64,000 bases of DNA from positions 124,001-188,000 of the forward strand of contig CAMLMV010000003.1 of the NCBI GenBank assembly GCA_946481275.1, read 5' to 3'. The notes below the pieces were generated by a model. That model saw only the letters and a program-made list of their open reading frames with translations. It did not search any database and was not told the origin of the DNA. Every line of letters starts with the position of its first letter. Position 1 is the first letter of the stretch. Below are positions 13,799-22,615 of this stretch, one piece after another. This stretch comes from an uncultured Massilia sp. GTDB taxonomy: Bacteria; Pseudomonadota; Gammaproteobacteria; Burkholderiales; Burkholderiaceae. Both the position numbers and the translations under genes were made by a program.

Positions 13799-15433
13799 AT
13801 GACCTACAACCTGAAACTCCTGCCGCTGGCCCTGCTGGTCGCGGCCTCCCTGCCGGCACTGGCGCAGCAGCCGTCGCTGCAGGAAAACGCGCGGCAACTG
13901 CCGCAGCCCCGCACGGGCGCCGCGCCCGCCGTGCAGCCGGCGCCCGCCGCCGCATCCATGCGGGCGGGCGGCCAGCAAGTCGTGCTGCGCGGCGTCGTCA
14001 TCACCGGCAATACGCGCATCGGCAGCGACGCGCTGCTGGCGGCCATCGGTCCCGTGGCAGGCAAGCCGTTCGACTTCGCCGGCCTCGCGGCGCTCGCCGC
14101 GCGCGTGACCGCGCATTACCAGAAAGCCGGCTATCCATTCGCCCGCGCCTACCTGCCGCAGCAGGACCTGTCGTCCGGCGAGCTGCGCGTGGAAGTGCTG
14201 GAAGGCCGCTACGGCAAGGTCGCCGCGCACGGCGAGCCGGCGTTCATCCACGGCGCGCAAGGCTTCCTGTCCGCGCTGCCGCATGGCGACATCATCGAAA
14301 GCGGCCGCCTGGAACGCGTCACGCTGCTGCTGGACGACCAGCCGGGCGTGCGCACGGTGCCGCTCGTGCGGCCGGGCGAGGAAGTGGGCACCGGCGACCT
14401 GCTCGTCGAAGTGCGGCGCGACCACCGCTACAGGGGCGAGGCGGGCCTGGACAACTACGGCACCCGCGCGACCGGGCGCATGCGCGCGCACGCGAGTGTG
14501 GACGTGGACAGCCCGTTCATGCTGGGCGACCAGATCGCCGCGCAGGCGCTGTACACGGAAGAGGGCATGTGGTTCGGCTCCCTCGCGTACTCGGCGCCGC
14601 TGGGCTACCGCGGCCTGCGCGGCCGCGCCAGCTACACGCATTCCAATTACGACCTGGCCGGCAGCTTTGCCGCGCTGGGCGCGCGCGGCACGGCGGACGT
14701 GGCCAGCGTGGGTCTGTCGTACCCGATCGTGCGTTCGCAGGTGCGCAACCTGATCCTGTCGGCCGGCGTCGACCACAAGCGCCTGCACGACCGCCAGGAC
14801 GCCACCGCCACGGACACGCAGAAATCCAGCACCGTCGTCCCCGTTACGCTGTCGTTCGACGTGCGCGACCAGTTCCTCCACGCCGGCATCACGTTCGGCG
14901 CGCTGAGCTGGACCCGCGGCAAGCTGAACATGAATGGCGACACGCAGGCCATCGACGCGGCGAGCGCCCGTTCGGCGGGCAGCTTCAACCGGTTCAACCT
15001 GGACCTGGCGCGCATCCAGTCGATCAACGACCGCCTGGACGTGTATGCCCGCGTGTCGGCGCAGTGGACGGGGCATAACCTCGATTCGTCGGAAAAGCTG
15101 GGTCTCGGCGGCGTGAACGGTGTGCGCGCGTATCCGAACGGCGAAGGCTATGGCGACATGGGCTGGGTGGCGCAGACGGAAGTCCGCTATGCGGTGGGCG
15201 CCGTCGTGCCTTACCTGTTCTACGACGCGGGCCGCGTCACGCTGAACAAGTCGCCATGGAACACGCTGGACAACCACCGTTCCCTGGGCGGCGGCGGCAT
15301 CGGCTTGCGCTATGCGCGCGATGCGTGGACGGCCGGCGTCACGGTGGCCTGGCGTTCGCACGGCGGCGCGTCGCAGACGGACGATGCGACGCATTCGCCG
15401 GCCGTGCTGGCGAACGTCGCGTATCGCTTCTAA
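13799..15433 (+). CDS. TpsB outer-membrane transporter (FhaC/ShlB/HecB family)
   Basis: A 544-residue outer-membrane protein that secretes the adjacent adhesin. It has a signal peptide (about 1-22), a Pro/Gln-rich linker, a POTRA domain with VVITGNTRIGSDALLAAI (about 66-83) and a second POTRA-like stretch to about 205. A 16-stranded barrel follows to the C-terminal aromatic residue (NVAYRF). The conserved loop L6 motif appears as GVNGVRAYPNGEG near residue 438, and the C-terminal strands carry the usual alternating pattern. It starts 16 bases after the adhesin stop, so the pair is an operon. The length is normal for the family. Confidence 0.92.
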   Translation: MTYNLKLLPLALLVAASLPALAQQPSLQENARQLPQPRTGAAPAVQPAPAAASMRAGGQQVVLRGVVITGNTRIGSDALLAAIGPVAGKPFDFAGLAALAARVTAHYQKAGYPFARAYLPQQDLSSGELRVEVLEGRYGKVAAHGEPAFIHGAQGFLSALPHGDIIESGRLERVTLLLDDQPGVRTVPLVRPGEEVGTGDLLVEVRRDHRYRGEAGLDNYGTRATGRMRAHASVDVDSPFMLGDQIAAQALYTEEGMWFGSLAYSAPLGYRGLRGRASYTHSNYDLAGSFAALGARGTADVASVGLSYPIVRSQVRNLILSAGVDHKRLHDRQDATATDTQKSSTVVPVTLSFDVRDQFLHAGITFGALSWTRGKLNMNGDTQAIDAASARSAGSFNRFNLDLARIQSINDRLDVYARVSAQWTGHNLDSSEKLGLGGVNGVRAYPNGEGYGDMGWVAQTEVRYAVGAVVPYLFYDAGRVTLNKSPWNTLDNHRSLGGGGIGLRYARDAWTAGVTVAWRSHGGASQTDDATHSPAVLANVAYRF

Positions 15434-15578
15434 GCTGAACTTTTAAGAATAGTTCAGGCCGGCGGAACGGCAAATTGATTCTGTCAATGCTGTACCGCCG
15501 CGCGATCGAAAAAATCATCGGCAGAGCGCGCCGCACAGGCATATGCTTAACTTGCATATACATATAGCGGAGACAAAG

Positions 15579-15797
15579 ATGAAATTCGGAATCGCACCCG
15601 GCCGCGTAAAAGCTCACCTGCACCTGTCGCACATCCACCGCCCGCATTTCCACATGCCGCACGTCCACCGCGACTGGCATGCATTCGAGCCCGTGTTGCG
15701 CGTGGCGCAGATCATCCTGCTGGTCGTGCTGGCCCTGCCGTTCGCGCAATTCGTCGCGAAGACGATCGTGTGGGCCTTCAGATCTTTGTTCGGCTGA
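15579..15797 (+). CDS. Small His-rich single-pass membrane protein
   Basis: A 72-residue protein of unknown family. Residues 13-34 hold nine histidines, largely in H-x-H pairs (HLHLSHIHRPHFHMPHVH), followed by one transmembrane helix at about 40-62. The start at 15579 is set by GGAG 7 bases upstream. The His cluster suggests Zn, Ni, Co or Cu binding at the membrane surface; by charge the Arg/Lys-rich N-terminus probably faces the cytoplasm. It has its own promoter region and a terminator-like hairpin after it. Function is not known. Confidence 0.6.
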   Translation: MKFGIAPGRVKAHLHLSHIHRPHFHMPHVHRDWHAFEPVLRVAQIILLVVLALPFAQFVAKTIVWAFRSLFG

Positions 15798-15841
15798 ATC
15801 GCTGTTCGGGTGAACCGATCAGCGAAACGATCAGCGAAATG

Positions 15842-15862
15842 AGCCGCGCAAACGGCGCGGCT
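15842..15862 (+). terminator. GC-rich hairpin after the His-rich gene
   Basis: AGCCGCGC (15842-15849) pairs with GCGCGGCT (15855-15862) around a 5-base loop, followed by GCTTTAG. It is a strong stem with a weak T stretch, 45 bases after the stop codon. It is preceded by two direct copies of CGATCAGCGAAA. Confidence 0.5.
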
Positions 15863-15901
15863 GCTTTAGCATGAACCGGATCTGACCACGATCCGGACAC
15901 C

Positions 15902-17188
15902 ATGCCACTGCCTTCTTCTTCCTCGCGCCGCCGTTTCGCCCTCTCGCTGCTGTCCGTCCCGCTCTGGAGCCATGCCGCGCCGGGCGGCCGGCGCCTGTCC
16001 ATCCTCGACACCGGTGCCGTCGCCGACGGCGCCACGGTCAACACGCGCGCCATCCAGGCCGCGGTCGACCGCCTGGCCGGGCAGGGCGGCGGCACCGTCG
16101 TCGTGCCCGCGGGCGTGTTCGTCAGCGGGGCACTGTTCCTCAAGCCGCGTGTCCACCTGCACCTCGACAAGGGCGCCGTGCTGCGCTGCTCGACGGACAT
16201 GCGGCACTTCCCCGTCCAGCGCACGCGCATCGAGGGCCACTTCGAAGAGCGGTTCAACCCGGGCCTGGTCAACGCGTCCGGGTGCGACGGCCTGTCGATC
16301 ACGGGCGAAGGCACGCTCGACGGCGCCGGGCGCCCGATCTGGGACCAGTTCTGGACACTGCGCAATGCAGCGAAGGACAAGGGCAACTTCCGCAACCTGG
16401 ACGTGCCGCGGGCGCGCCTCGCCGTCATCGAAGACTCGCGCGGCGTGACCGTCGACGGCGTCACATTCAAGGACTCGCAGTTCTGGAACCTGCACCTGTA
16501 CCGCTGCCGCGACGTGGTCGTCAGGAACGCCGCCTTCGAGGTGCCGGACGACTACAGGCAGGCGCCCAGCACGGACGGCATCGACATCGACAGTTGCCAG
16601 GACGTGCTCGTCGACGGCTGCCGGTTCTCCGTGACGGACGATTGCATCGCCGCGAAAGGCACGAAGGGCCCGCATGCGCTCGAGGACAAGGACAGCCCGC
16701 CGACGGAACGGATCCGCGTGCGCAACTGCACGTTCCGGCGCGGCCACGCGCTGTTCACGTGCGGGAGCGAGGCGACCGTCGTGCGCGACGTCGTCGTCGA
16801 GCATTGCCGGGTACAGGACGTGGGCGCCATCGCGCACCTGAAGCTGCGGCCGGACACGCCGCAGCGCTATGAGGACATCGCGTTTCGCGACCTCGTGCTG
16901 GAGTCGGGCAAGGGCGAGATCGTGGCGATCCGGCCGTGGAGCCAGTACTTCGACCTGAAGGGCGAGGCGCCGCCGCGCTCCATCGTGCGGGGCCTCGTGC
17001 TGGACGGTATCCGCGGCCGCTTCGGCGCCTTTGGCATCGTCGCGCCGAATCCGGGCCAGACCGAGATTGGCGGGATCGTGCTGCGGAATATAAACGTGCA
17101 ACTAACCGACGAGCGGTTGCAGGTGAAGGACGCGGGCAGGCCGGTGGTGGAGAACGTCGTCGTCAACGGCAAGCCCTACGTCGCGTAA
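15902..17188 (+). CDS. Exported glycoside hydrolase family 28 (polygalacturonase-like)
   Basis: A 428-residue right-handed beta-helix enzyme. A signal peptide covers about residues 1-25, with an RRR-F start that may be Tat-like. The GH28 signatures are STDGIDIDSC (about 221-230, the NTDG-type acid), VTDDCIAAKG (about 244-253, the DDC pair), GHALFTCGSE in place of the classical GHG site, and LKLR for the substrate-binding RIK. It would cleave galacturonan or a related rhamnogalacturonan in the periplasm or outside. The altered NTDG and GHG motifs suggest a non-standard pectic substrate. It is convergent with glucarate dehydratase and may supply sugar acids for it (inference). Confidence 0.8.
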   Translation: MPLPSSSSRRRFALSLLSVPLWSHAAPGGRRLSILDTGAVADGATVNTRAIQAAVDRLAGQGGGTVVVPAGVFVSGALFLKPRVHLHLDKGAVLRCSTDMRHFPVQRTRIEGHFEERFNPGLVNASGCDGLSITGEGTLDGAGRPIWDQFWTLRNAAKDKGNFRNLDVPRARLAVIEDSRGVTVDGVTFKDSQFWNLHLYRCRDVVVRNAAFEVPDDYRQAPSTDGIDIDSCQDVLVDGCRFSVTDDCIAAKGTKGPHALEDKDSPPTERIRVRNCTFRRGHALFTCGSEATVVRDVVVEHCRVQDVGAIAHLKLRPDTPQRYEDIAFRDLVLESGKGEIVAIRPWSQYFDLKGEAPPRSIVRGLVLDGIRGRFGAFGIVAPNPGQTEIGGIVLRNINVQLTDERLQVKDAGRPVVENVVVNGKPYVA

Positions 17189-17218
17189 GGCCTGCCGCTC
17201 ATCTGCTCAACCTCCCGG

Positions 17219-18559
17219 TCAGCGCACCAGGCAGGGGCGCTTGTTGTCGAACTTCCAGCCGGGGATCAGGAATTGCATCGCGACGGCGTCGTCGCGCGCG
17301 CCCAGGCCCATGTTCCTGTAGGCCTGGTGCGCTTTTTCCAGTTCGGCTTCGTCCAGTTCGATGCCCAGGCCCGGTTGCGCCGGGACGTGCACGAGGCCGC
17401 CTTCAATCTTGAGGGGCTCCTTCGTCAGGCGCTGGCCGTCCTGCCAGATCCAGTGCGTGTCGATCGCCGTGACCTTGCCCGGCGCCGCCGCGCCCACGTG
17501 CGTGAACATGGCGAGCGAGATGTCGAAGTGGTTGTTCGAGTGCGAGCCCCACGTCAGGCCGAACATCTGGCACAGCTGCGCCACGCGCACGGAGCCCTGC
17601 ATGGTCCAGAAGTGCGGGTCCGCGAGCGGGATGTCGACGGACTGCAGCTGGATCGAGTGCGCCATCTGGCGCCAGTCCGTCGCAATCATGTTCGTCGCGG
17701 TCGGCAGGCCGGTGGCGCGGCGGAATTCGGCCATCACTTCGCGGCCCGAGAAGCCGTTCTCCGCGCCGCACGGGTCTTCCGCGTACGCGAGGATGCCGTG
17801 CTTGTCGCGGCACACGCGAATCGCATCAATCAGCGACCAGGCGCCGTTCGGATCGAGCGTGATGCGTGCGTCCGGGAAGCGCTCGTGCATCGCGATGACC
17901 GCGTCCATCTCGTCGTCGGCCGGCAGCACGCCGCCCTTCAGCTTGAAGTCGTTGAAGCCGTAGCGCTCGCGCGCGGCCTCGCACAGGCGCACGACGGCGT
18001 CCGGCGTCAGCGCTTCCTCGTTACGGAGGCGGAACCAGTCGTTGTCCGCATCCGGCTCGCTGCGGTAGGCGAGGTCCGTCCGGTTGCGGTCGCCCACGTA
18101 GAACAGATAGCCCAGCATCTCGACGGCGTTGCGCTGCATGCCTTCGCCCAGCAGCGCGGCGACGGGCACACCCATGAACTGGCCCAGCAGGTCGAGCAGC
18201 GCGGATTCGACGGCCGTGACGGCGTGGATCGTCGTGCGCAGGTCGAAGGTCTGCTGGCCGCGGCCGCCCGCGTCGCGGTCGGCGAAGGCGCTGCGCATCG
18301 CGTTCAGCACGTTGTTGTACTCGCCCAGCGTCTTGCCGACGACCAGGGAGCGCGCGTCTTCGATGGTCCGGCGGATCTTTTCGCCGCCCGGCACCTCGCC
18401 GAGGCCCGTGTTGCCCGCGCTGTCCTTGAGGATGACGATGTTGCGGGTGAACCAGGGGCCGTGCGCGCCGGAGAGGTTCAGCAGCATGCTGTCCTGGCCG
18501 GCGACGGGGACGACGCGCAGTTCGGTGACGACAGGGGCGCTGGTAACGATGGTGGTCAT
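17219..18559 (-). CDS. gudD: Glucarate dehydratase
   Basis: A 446-residue enolase-superfamily enzyme that converts D-glucarate (and L-idarate) to 5-dehydro-4-deoxyglucarate (EC 4.2.1.40). Characteristic features are FKLKGGV (about residues 204-210, the KxK catalytic lysines), [10 protein letters not shown] (metal Asp), AEDPCG (metal Glu), TNMIATDW (metal Asn) and GSHSNNHFD (catalytic His). The length is that of E. coli GudD. It lies 96 bases downstream of a co-oriented LysR gene. Upstream, TAGGGA (18573-18578) and TCCCTA (18587-18592) form a possible operator. In the known pathway the product feeds KDG aldolase to pyruvate and tartronate semialdehyde, which links to glxR in this window. Confidence 0.93.
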   Translation of the reverse strand: MTTIVTSAPVVTELRVVPVAGQDSMLLNLSGAHGPWFTRNIVILKDSAGNTGLGEVPGGEKIRRTIEDARSLVVGKTLGEYNNVLNAMRSAFADRDAGGRGQQTFDLRTTIHAVTAVESALLDLLGQFMGVPVAALLGEGMQRNAVEMLGYLFYVGDRNRTDLAYRSEPDADNDWFRLRNEEALTPDAVVRLCEAARERYGFNDFKLKGGVLPADDEMDAVIAMHERFPDARITLDPNGAWSLIDAIRVCRDKHGILAYAEDPCGAENGFSGREVMAEFRRATGLPTATNMIATDWRQMAHSIQLQSVDIPLADPHFWTMQGSVRVAQLCQMFGLTWGSHSNNHFDISLAMFTHVGAAAPGKVTAIDTHWIWQDGQRLTKEPLKIEGGLVHVPAQPGLGIELDEAELEKAHQAYRNMGLGARDDAVAMQFLIPGWKFDNKRPCLVR

Positions 18560-18655
18560 ATGGCTGTATCGGTAGGGACAAATCGTTCCCTATGATATCT
18601 TTCGATCGATTCAGCAGCAAACCAAATTCGGATGGCAAGTATTCAAAAAATGAAT

Positions 18656-19540
18656 CTATTGCGCCCGGAAGGTCGGCAGCACGTCGTCGAGGAAGAGCTG
18701 CAGCACGGGATTGTCGTGGTTGCGGCGGTAGGTGCACACCGTGTCGACGGGCTCGGTGGCCACCCGGCGCATGACGATGCCGTCGAATTTCAGCCGGGCC
18801 GCGCCCTCCGCGATGAGGGCGGCGCCGATCCCCGCGCGGACCAGTGCCAGCATGGTGTGCACCTGGCCGATGTGCTCGACGACGTCCGGCACGACGCCGG
18901 CGCGGGCGAAGCGCTCGCTCAGCATCTGGTAGAAGGGCCGCGCCTCGTAGGGCGAATACATGACGAACGGGCGGCCGTGCAGGTCGGCCAGCGTAGGTTC
19001 CAGGGGCCACAGGTCGGCGTCGCTCTCGTGGATGGCCAGCATCAGGGCTTCCGTCGCGATCAGCTGGCTGTCCAGGTCCCCGCTGACGGGATGCGGGCGC
19101 ATCAGGCCCAGGTCCAGCTCGCCCGCGTTCAGCGCCTCCACCTGCATGGTGCTGACGAGTTCCTTCAACGTCAGCGACACGCCCGGCGAGCGCTCGCGCA
19201 GGCGGCGGACGACTTCCGGCAGCAGGCTGTAGCCGGACGCCGACGTGAAGCCGATGGCGAGGCTGCCCTGTTCGCCCTTCGCGGCCCGGCGGGCGGCGAA
19301 CATCGCTTCCTCGGCGATGCGCAGGATGCGCGCCGCTTCCGGAAAGAAGGCCTTGCCGGCGGCGGTCAGCCTGACCGTGCGGCTATTGCGCTCCAGGAGT
19401 TGGGCGCCGACGTGGTGTTCCAGCAGGCGGATCTGGCGGCTCAGCGGGGGCTGCGTCATGTTCAGGCGTTCCGCTGCGCGGCTGAAATGCAATTCCTCGG
19501 CGACGGCGACGAAGCAGCGGAGCTGGCTGATCTCGAACAT
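18656..19540 (-). CDS. LysR-family transcriptional regulator
   Basis: A 294-residue LTTR. The N-terminal helix-turn-helix reads FSRAAERLNMTQPPLSRQIRLLE (about residues 19-41, only part shown as a landmark), and the effector domain runs from about 90 to 290. It belongs to the BenM/CatM-like branch by its SLAIGFTSASGYSLLPEVV opening. The start at 19540 follows AGGA in the ribosome binding region and matches the family N-terminus (MFEISQLRCFV). It precedes gudD on the same strand and lies divergent to the SDR gene. It probably controls one or both (inference). Confidence 0.88.
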   Translation of the reverse strand: MFEISQLRCFVAVAEELHFSRAAERLNMTQPPLSRQIRLLEHHVGAQLLERNSRTVRLTAAGKAFFPEAARILRIAEEAMFAARRAAKGEQGSLAIGFTSASGYSLLPEVVRRLRERSPGVSLTLKELVSTMQVEALNAGELDLGLMRPHPVSGDLDSQLIATEALMLAIHESDADLWPLEPTLADLHGRPFVMYSPYEARPFYQMLSERFARAGVVPDVVEHIGQVHTMLALVRAGIGAALIAEGAARLKFDGIVMRRVATEPVDTVCTYRRNHDNPVLQLFLDDVLPTFRAQ

Positions 19541-19659
19541 GGATGTCCTGGGCGATGGTTGGGGCGACCGCAATTATGACCGATGTGTGATCGATGCGCG
19601 CCCATCCGGCCGCCCGTGGTATCGTCGTCCCGGATCAGGGACATGCACAGGAGGGAACC

Positions 19660-20400
19660 ATGGCTTTCGACCAGCGCATCGCCATCGTCACCGGCGCGTC
19701 CGGCGGCATCGGCCGGGCCACCGTGCGGCGCCTGCTGCAGGACGGGGCCGGCGTGATGCTGGCGGGCCTGCACCTGGACCGGCTCGACGCCACCCGCGCC
19801 GACCTGGGCCGCGAGTTCGATCCCGCGCGCATGGCCACCGTCGCCTGCGACGTGTCGCGCGAAGACCAGGTCATCGCCGCCGTCGACGCCACGATCCGGC
19901 AGTTCGGTGGCTGGGACTACGTCGTCAACAACGCCGGCACGATGCTCTTCAAGCCGATCGAGGAACAGACGGAGCAGGACTGGCGCGGCATCCTCGACGT
20001 CGACCTGCTCGGCGCCTTCTTCTTCACCAAGCAGGCCTTCCTGCGCATGCGCCGGGGCGGGGCGATCGTCAACGTCTCCAGCGTGCACGCGGTGGAAACG
20101 GAGCCCCTCGTCGCGCCGTACGCGGCCGCGAAGGCGGCGCTGCTGTCCCTCACGCGTTCGGCCGCGCTGGAGGGCAAGGCGAAGGGCATCCGCGTGAATG
20201 CGGTGCTGCCGGGCGCCGTCGACACGCCCATGTTGTGGGATAACCCGAACGTGAAGGCCGGCGTCGAAGTGATCGACAAGGCCGACGTGGGCGCCCCCGA
20301 GGACCTCGCCGCCGCCATCGCGTTCCTGCTCACGGACGAAGCCCGCTTCGTCGACGGCGCATCGCTGCGGGTCGACGGCGCGCGGCTGGCGCGGCTCTAG
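19660..20400 (+). CDS. Classical short-chain dehydrogenase/reductase
   Basis: A 246-residue NAD(P)-dependent oxidoreductase. It shows TGASGGIGRA (about residues 12-21, cofactor binding), NNAG (about 90), catalytic Ser in NVSSVHA, and YAAAK (catalytic Tyr and Lys), with a C-terminal DGASLRVDGA typical of sugar and polyol dehydrogenases. A strong GGAGG lies 5-8 bases before the ATG. The substrate is unknown; the neighbours (LysR, gudD, GH28) suggest a sugar acid or polyol. Confidence 0.88.
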   Translation: MAFDQRIAIVTGASGGIGRATVRRLLQDGAGVMLAGLHLDRLDATRADLGREFDPARMATVACDVSREDQVIAAVDATIRQFGGWDYVVNNAGTMLFKPIEEQTEQDWRGILDVDLLGAFFFTKQAFLRMRRGGAIVNVSSVHAVETEPLVAPYAAAKAALLSLTRSAALEGKAKGIRVNAVLPGAVDTPMLWDNPNVKAGVEVIDKADVGAPEDLAAAIAFLLTDEARFVDGASLRVDGARLARL

Positions 20401-20403
20401 GCT

Positions 20404-22467
20404 TTACACCCCGTCGCTGTCACCGGGGATGGTCTCCGGGTACCCGGAAATCGCCCGCGCCGCCTGCATGCCGCCCATCACGGCCGCCTCCACGCAGCCG
20501 CAGTCCAGCCCCGTCTTCAGCCAGTCGCCGGCCAGGTACAGGTTCGCGAGACCCGTGCCGTGCGTGACGAGGCGCCGCGCCGTGCTGCCCGGCACGGACA
20601 GGACGTAGCGCTCGGCGGGATCGACGTTGGCGCGCCAGTACTGGCGGTCGAAGCGCGCCGGCCCCTCGGCATTGGCCGGATCGACGAGCCAGTGCCACGG
20701 AAAACCGCCGGCCACCGCCGGCCACAGCGCCTGGATGCGGTCGCGCAGCAGCGTCACGCCGTCGTCGTGCGCGCGGGCGGCGGCGCGAGCCGGGAAGCCG
20801 GTGTCGGAGCGGGGCGGCAGTCCGGCCTGCGGCATCGGTCCGCAGAAATACTGCACGCTGGCGGGGGCAGCCTCGGGCGGCCACGCCTCGCTGGCCAGCA
20901 CCTGGGTCATGCCGGCCCACGTGTCGTAAGGCTTCGCGAACGTCGTCAGGATCGGTTCCTGGCCGTTCGGCGCTACCGTCCAGCCGAGGGCCCGCGTGTC
21001 GTGGTTCAGCCAGACCTGGCAGGCCTGGGTTGCGACCGTGCGCAAGGTCGCGACCGCGGCGCGCAGCGGGAGGCTCACGTCCAGCAGGGCGGGCGCGGCC
21101 AGCGCGAGCGCGTCGACGGGCAGGCCCGAGATCACGTGGTCGAAGTCGCGGCCGCGCAGCAGCGTCTTGTCGGGCAGGTCCTTGCCGGTCTCCGCCCGGA
21201 ACAGCGCGGGCCAGTCGCTCCACCACGATTCCAGGTCGACGCCGTGCGCCTGCAGCAGCGCGGCCTGGGCCGGATCGAGCTGGCCGTAGTCCGGCCGGTT
21301 CGGCCAGCACGGCAAGCCTTTCACGTCGACGAGCGGCCGGTAGTCGCCGCCCGGCACGTCGGCCTGCACCGTCATGCGGATGGACGCGACGCCGGCACCA
21401 TCGGGCACGATCTCCTCGACGCGATGGAAGAACGCGAAGCGCACGCCGCGCCGCGCCAGCAACTCGACCATCGGCGCGAACACGGCGTCGCCCATCCCCG
21501 TCTGCATGCGGTACATGACGCTGCCCCGGTAGGCGAAGCCCATGCGCAACATGGCGCGCAGCGCCGTGCCGGCTTCCAGGCTGGGGCGCGCCGGGTCGCC
21601 GTCCTCGAACGCGAACAGCAGCGAATACATGCCCAGCACGGGCGCCGCGTTCACGCATAACGCCTGGTCGCCGCCATGGCGCAGCAGCCAGGCGCGGAAA
21701 TCCTCGCCGTTCACCGCGTCGAAGCCGCGCGTGAAGACGCCGTCGGCCAGCATGCCGCGCAGGATCGTGGTCGTGACGTTCAGGGCGGTCAGGGCGCGGC
21801 GCAATCCATCGTCCTCGACGACACCGGCGAATGCGCACGGCTGCACGCGCTGCTCCACCCGTTCCAGCGCCTGGCGCAGGCGGCGCAGGTCGGCGTCCTC
21901 GTGTGCGTGGGCGTCCGCGGGCAAGGCGCGGGCCTGCGCGACCAGCGCGGCGATGGACGCGTCGACGTCGGGCGCGACCTGTCCCGGCGCGGCGGCCCGC
22001 AATTCGCTGTGCCAGCGGGGCAGCCATTCGATGGCGGCCAGCGCCAGTTGCCACGGCGTCACGGGATCGAGCCCGGTGCCCGGTTCGCCGGGACGGCGCG
22101 GCAGCACGAGGTGCCACGGCCGCCAGCCGCCGTCGACGTCCTCGGCCAGCGCCACGTAGTCATGCGGCCGGAATGCCTGGTCCCAGCGGGCCAGCGGCGC
22201 CCCGGCCGGGCGTTCCAGCTCCGCATAGACGGCGCGGATCAGGGCGAAGGCGTTCGCATAACAGCCGAACCAGATATGCAGGCCGTGTTCCTCGATGCGC
22301 TGGCCCAGCTGCGCATTGCGCCCGCTCGCGCCCTTGCCGCCGAGGCGCCAGCCCTGCTGGTAGACGGTGATGGCGTAGCGCTCGCGCCAGCCGGGCTTCG
22401 CGCTGAGATAAAAGGCGGCGGCCAGCGCGCCGGCGCCGCCGCCGAGAATGGCGATGTTCTGGGCCAT
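20404..22467 (-). CDS. FAD-dependent amine-oxidase/phytoene-desaturase-like protein
   Basis: A 687-residue flavoprotein. The N-terminus has a Rossmann fold, IAILGGGAGALAAAFYLS (about residues 5-22), then QQGWRLGGKGASGRN, the second dinucleotide motif of the NAD(P)-binding amine-oxidoreductase clan. The C-terminus carries NLYLAGDWLKTGLDCGCVEAA, the FAD-binding end. Substrate is unknown. It is much longer than phytoene desaturases (about 500) owing to an insert around residues 130-330. The start at 22467 follows GGAGAAGC. It lies downstream of the NDH-2 gene, separated by three hairpin repeats. Confidence 0.75.
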   Translation of the reverse strand: MAQNIAILGGGAGALAAAFYLSAKPGWRERYAITVYQQGWRLGGKGASGRNAQLGQRIEEHGLHIWFGCYANAFALIRAVYAELERPAGAPLARWDQAFRPHDYVALAEDVDGGWRPWHLVLPRRPGEPGTGLDPVTPWQLALAAIEWLPRWHSELRAAAPGQVAPDVDASIAALVAQARALPADAHAHEDADLRRLRQALERVEQRVQPCAFAGVVEDDGLRRALTALNVTTTILRGMLADGVFTRGFDAVNGEDFRAWLLRHGGDQALCVNAAPVLGMYSLLFAFEDGDPARPSLEAGTALRAMLRMGFAYRGSVMYRMQTGMGDAVFAPMVELLARRGVRFAFFHRVEEIVPDGAGVASIRMTVQADVPGGDYRPLVDVKGLPCWPNRPDYGQLDPAQAALLQAHGVDLESWWSDWPALFRAETGKDLPDKTLLRGRDFDHVISGLPVDALALAAPALLDVSLPLRAAVATLRTVATQACQVWLNHDTRALGWTVAPNGQEPILTTFAKPYDTWAGMTQVLASEAWPPEAAPASVQYFCGPMPQAGLPPRSDTGFPARAAARAHDDGVTLLRDRIQALWPAVAGGFPWHWLVDPANAEGPARFDRQYWRANVDPAERYVLSVPGSTARRLVTHGTGLANLYLAGDWLKTGLDCGCVEAAVMGGMQAARAISGYPETIPGDSDGV

Positions 22468-22549
22468 GATGCTTCTCCGGTTGATGGGCAACCGGCCCAG
22501 TGTAGGGAGGGCGAACATGGTGCGTGTTCGCCCGGATCAAGTTTCTAAA

Positions 22550-22615
22550 TTGGTCCCCCGGACCAATTTAGTTGGTCCCCCGGACCAATTTAGTTGGTCC
22601 CCCGGACCAATTTAG
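22550..22615. repeat. Three perfect tandem copies of a 22-bp hairpin unit
   Basis: The unit TTGGTCCCCCGGACCAATTTAG occurs at 22550-22571, 22572-22593 and 22594-22615 without change (the unit is 22 bases, quoted here as 20 + TAG overlap: arms TTGGTCC and GGACCAA around CCC). Each copy can form a 7-bp stem. The third copy contains the stop codon of the NDH-2 gene (22612-22614). The array sits between two co-directional flavoprotein genes, where it could terminate, attenuate or stabilise transcript ends. Confidence 0.9.

Noticed and set aside
15473..15490. FNR-like TTGATTCTGTCAA near the His-rich gene
   Set aside because: The half-sites are three bases apart rather than four, and the second half does not match ATCAA at that spacing.
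22550..22615. Possible CRISPR array
   Set aside because: Only three copies, directly abutting with no spacers, and no cas genes.
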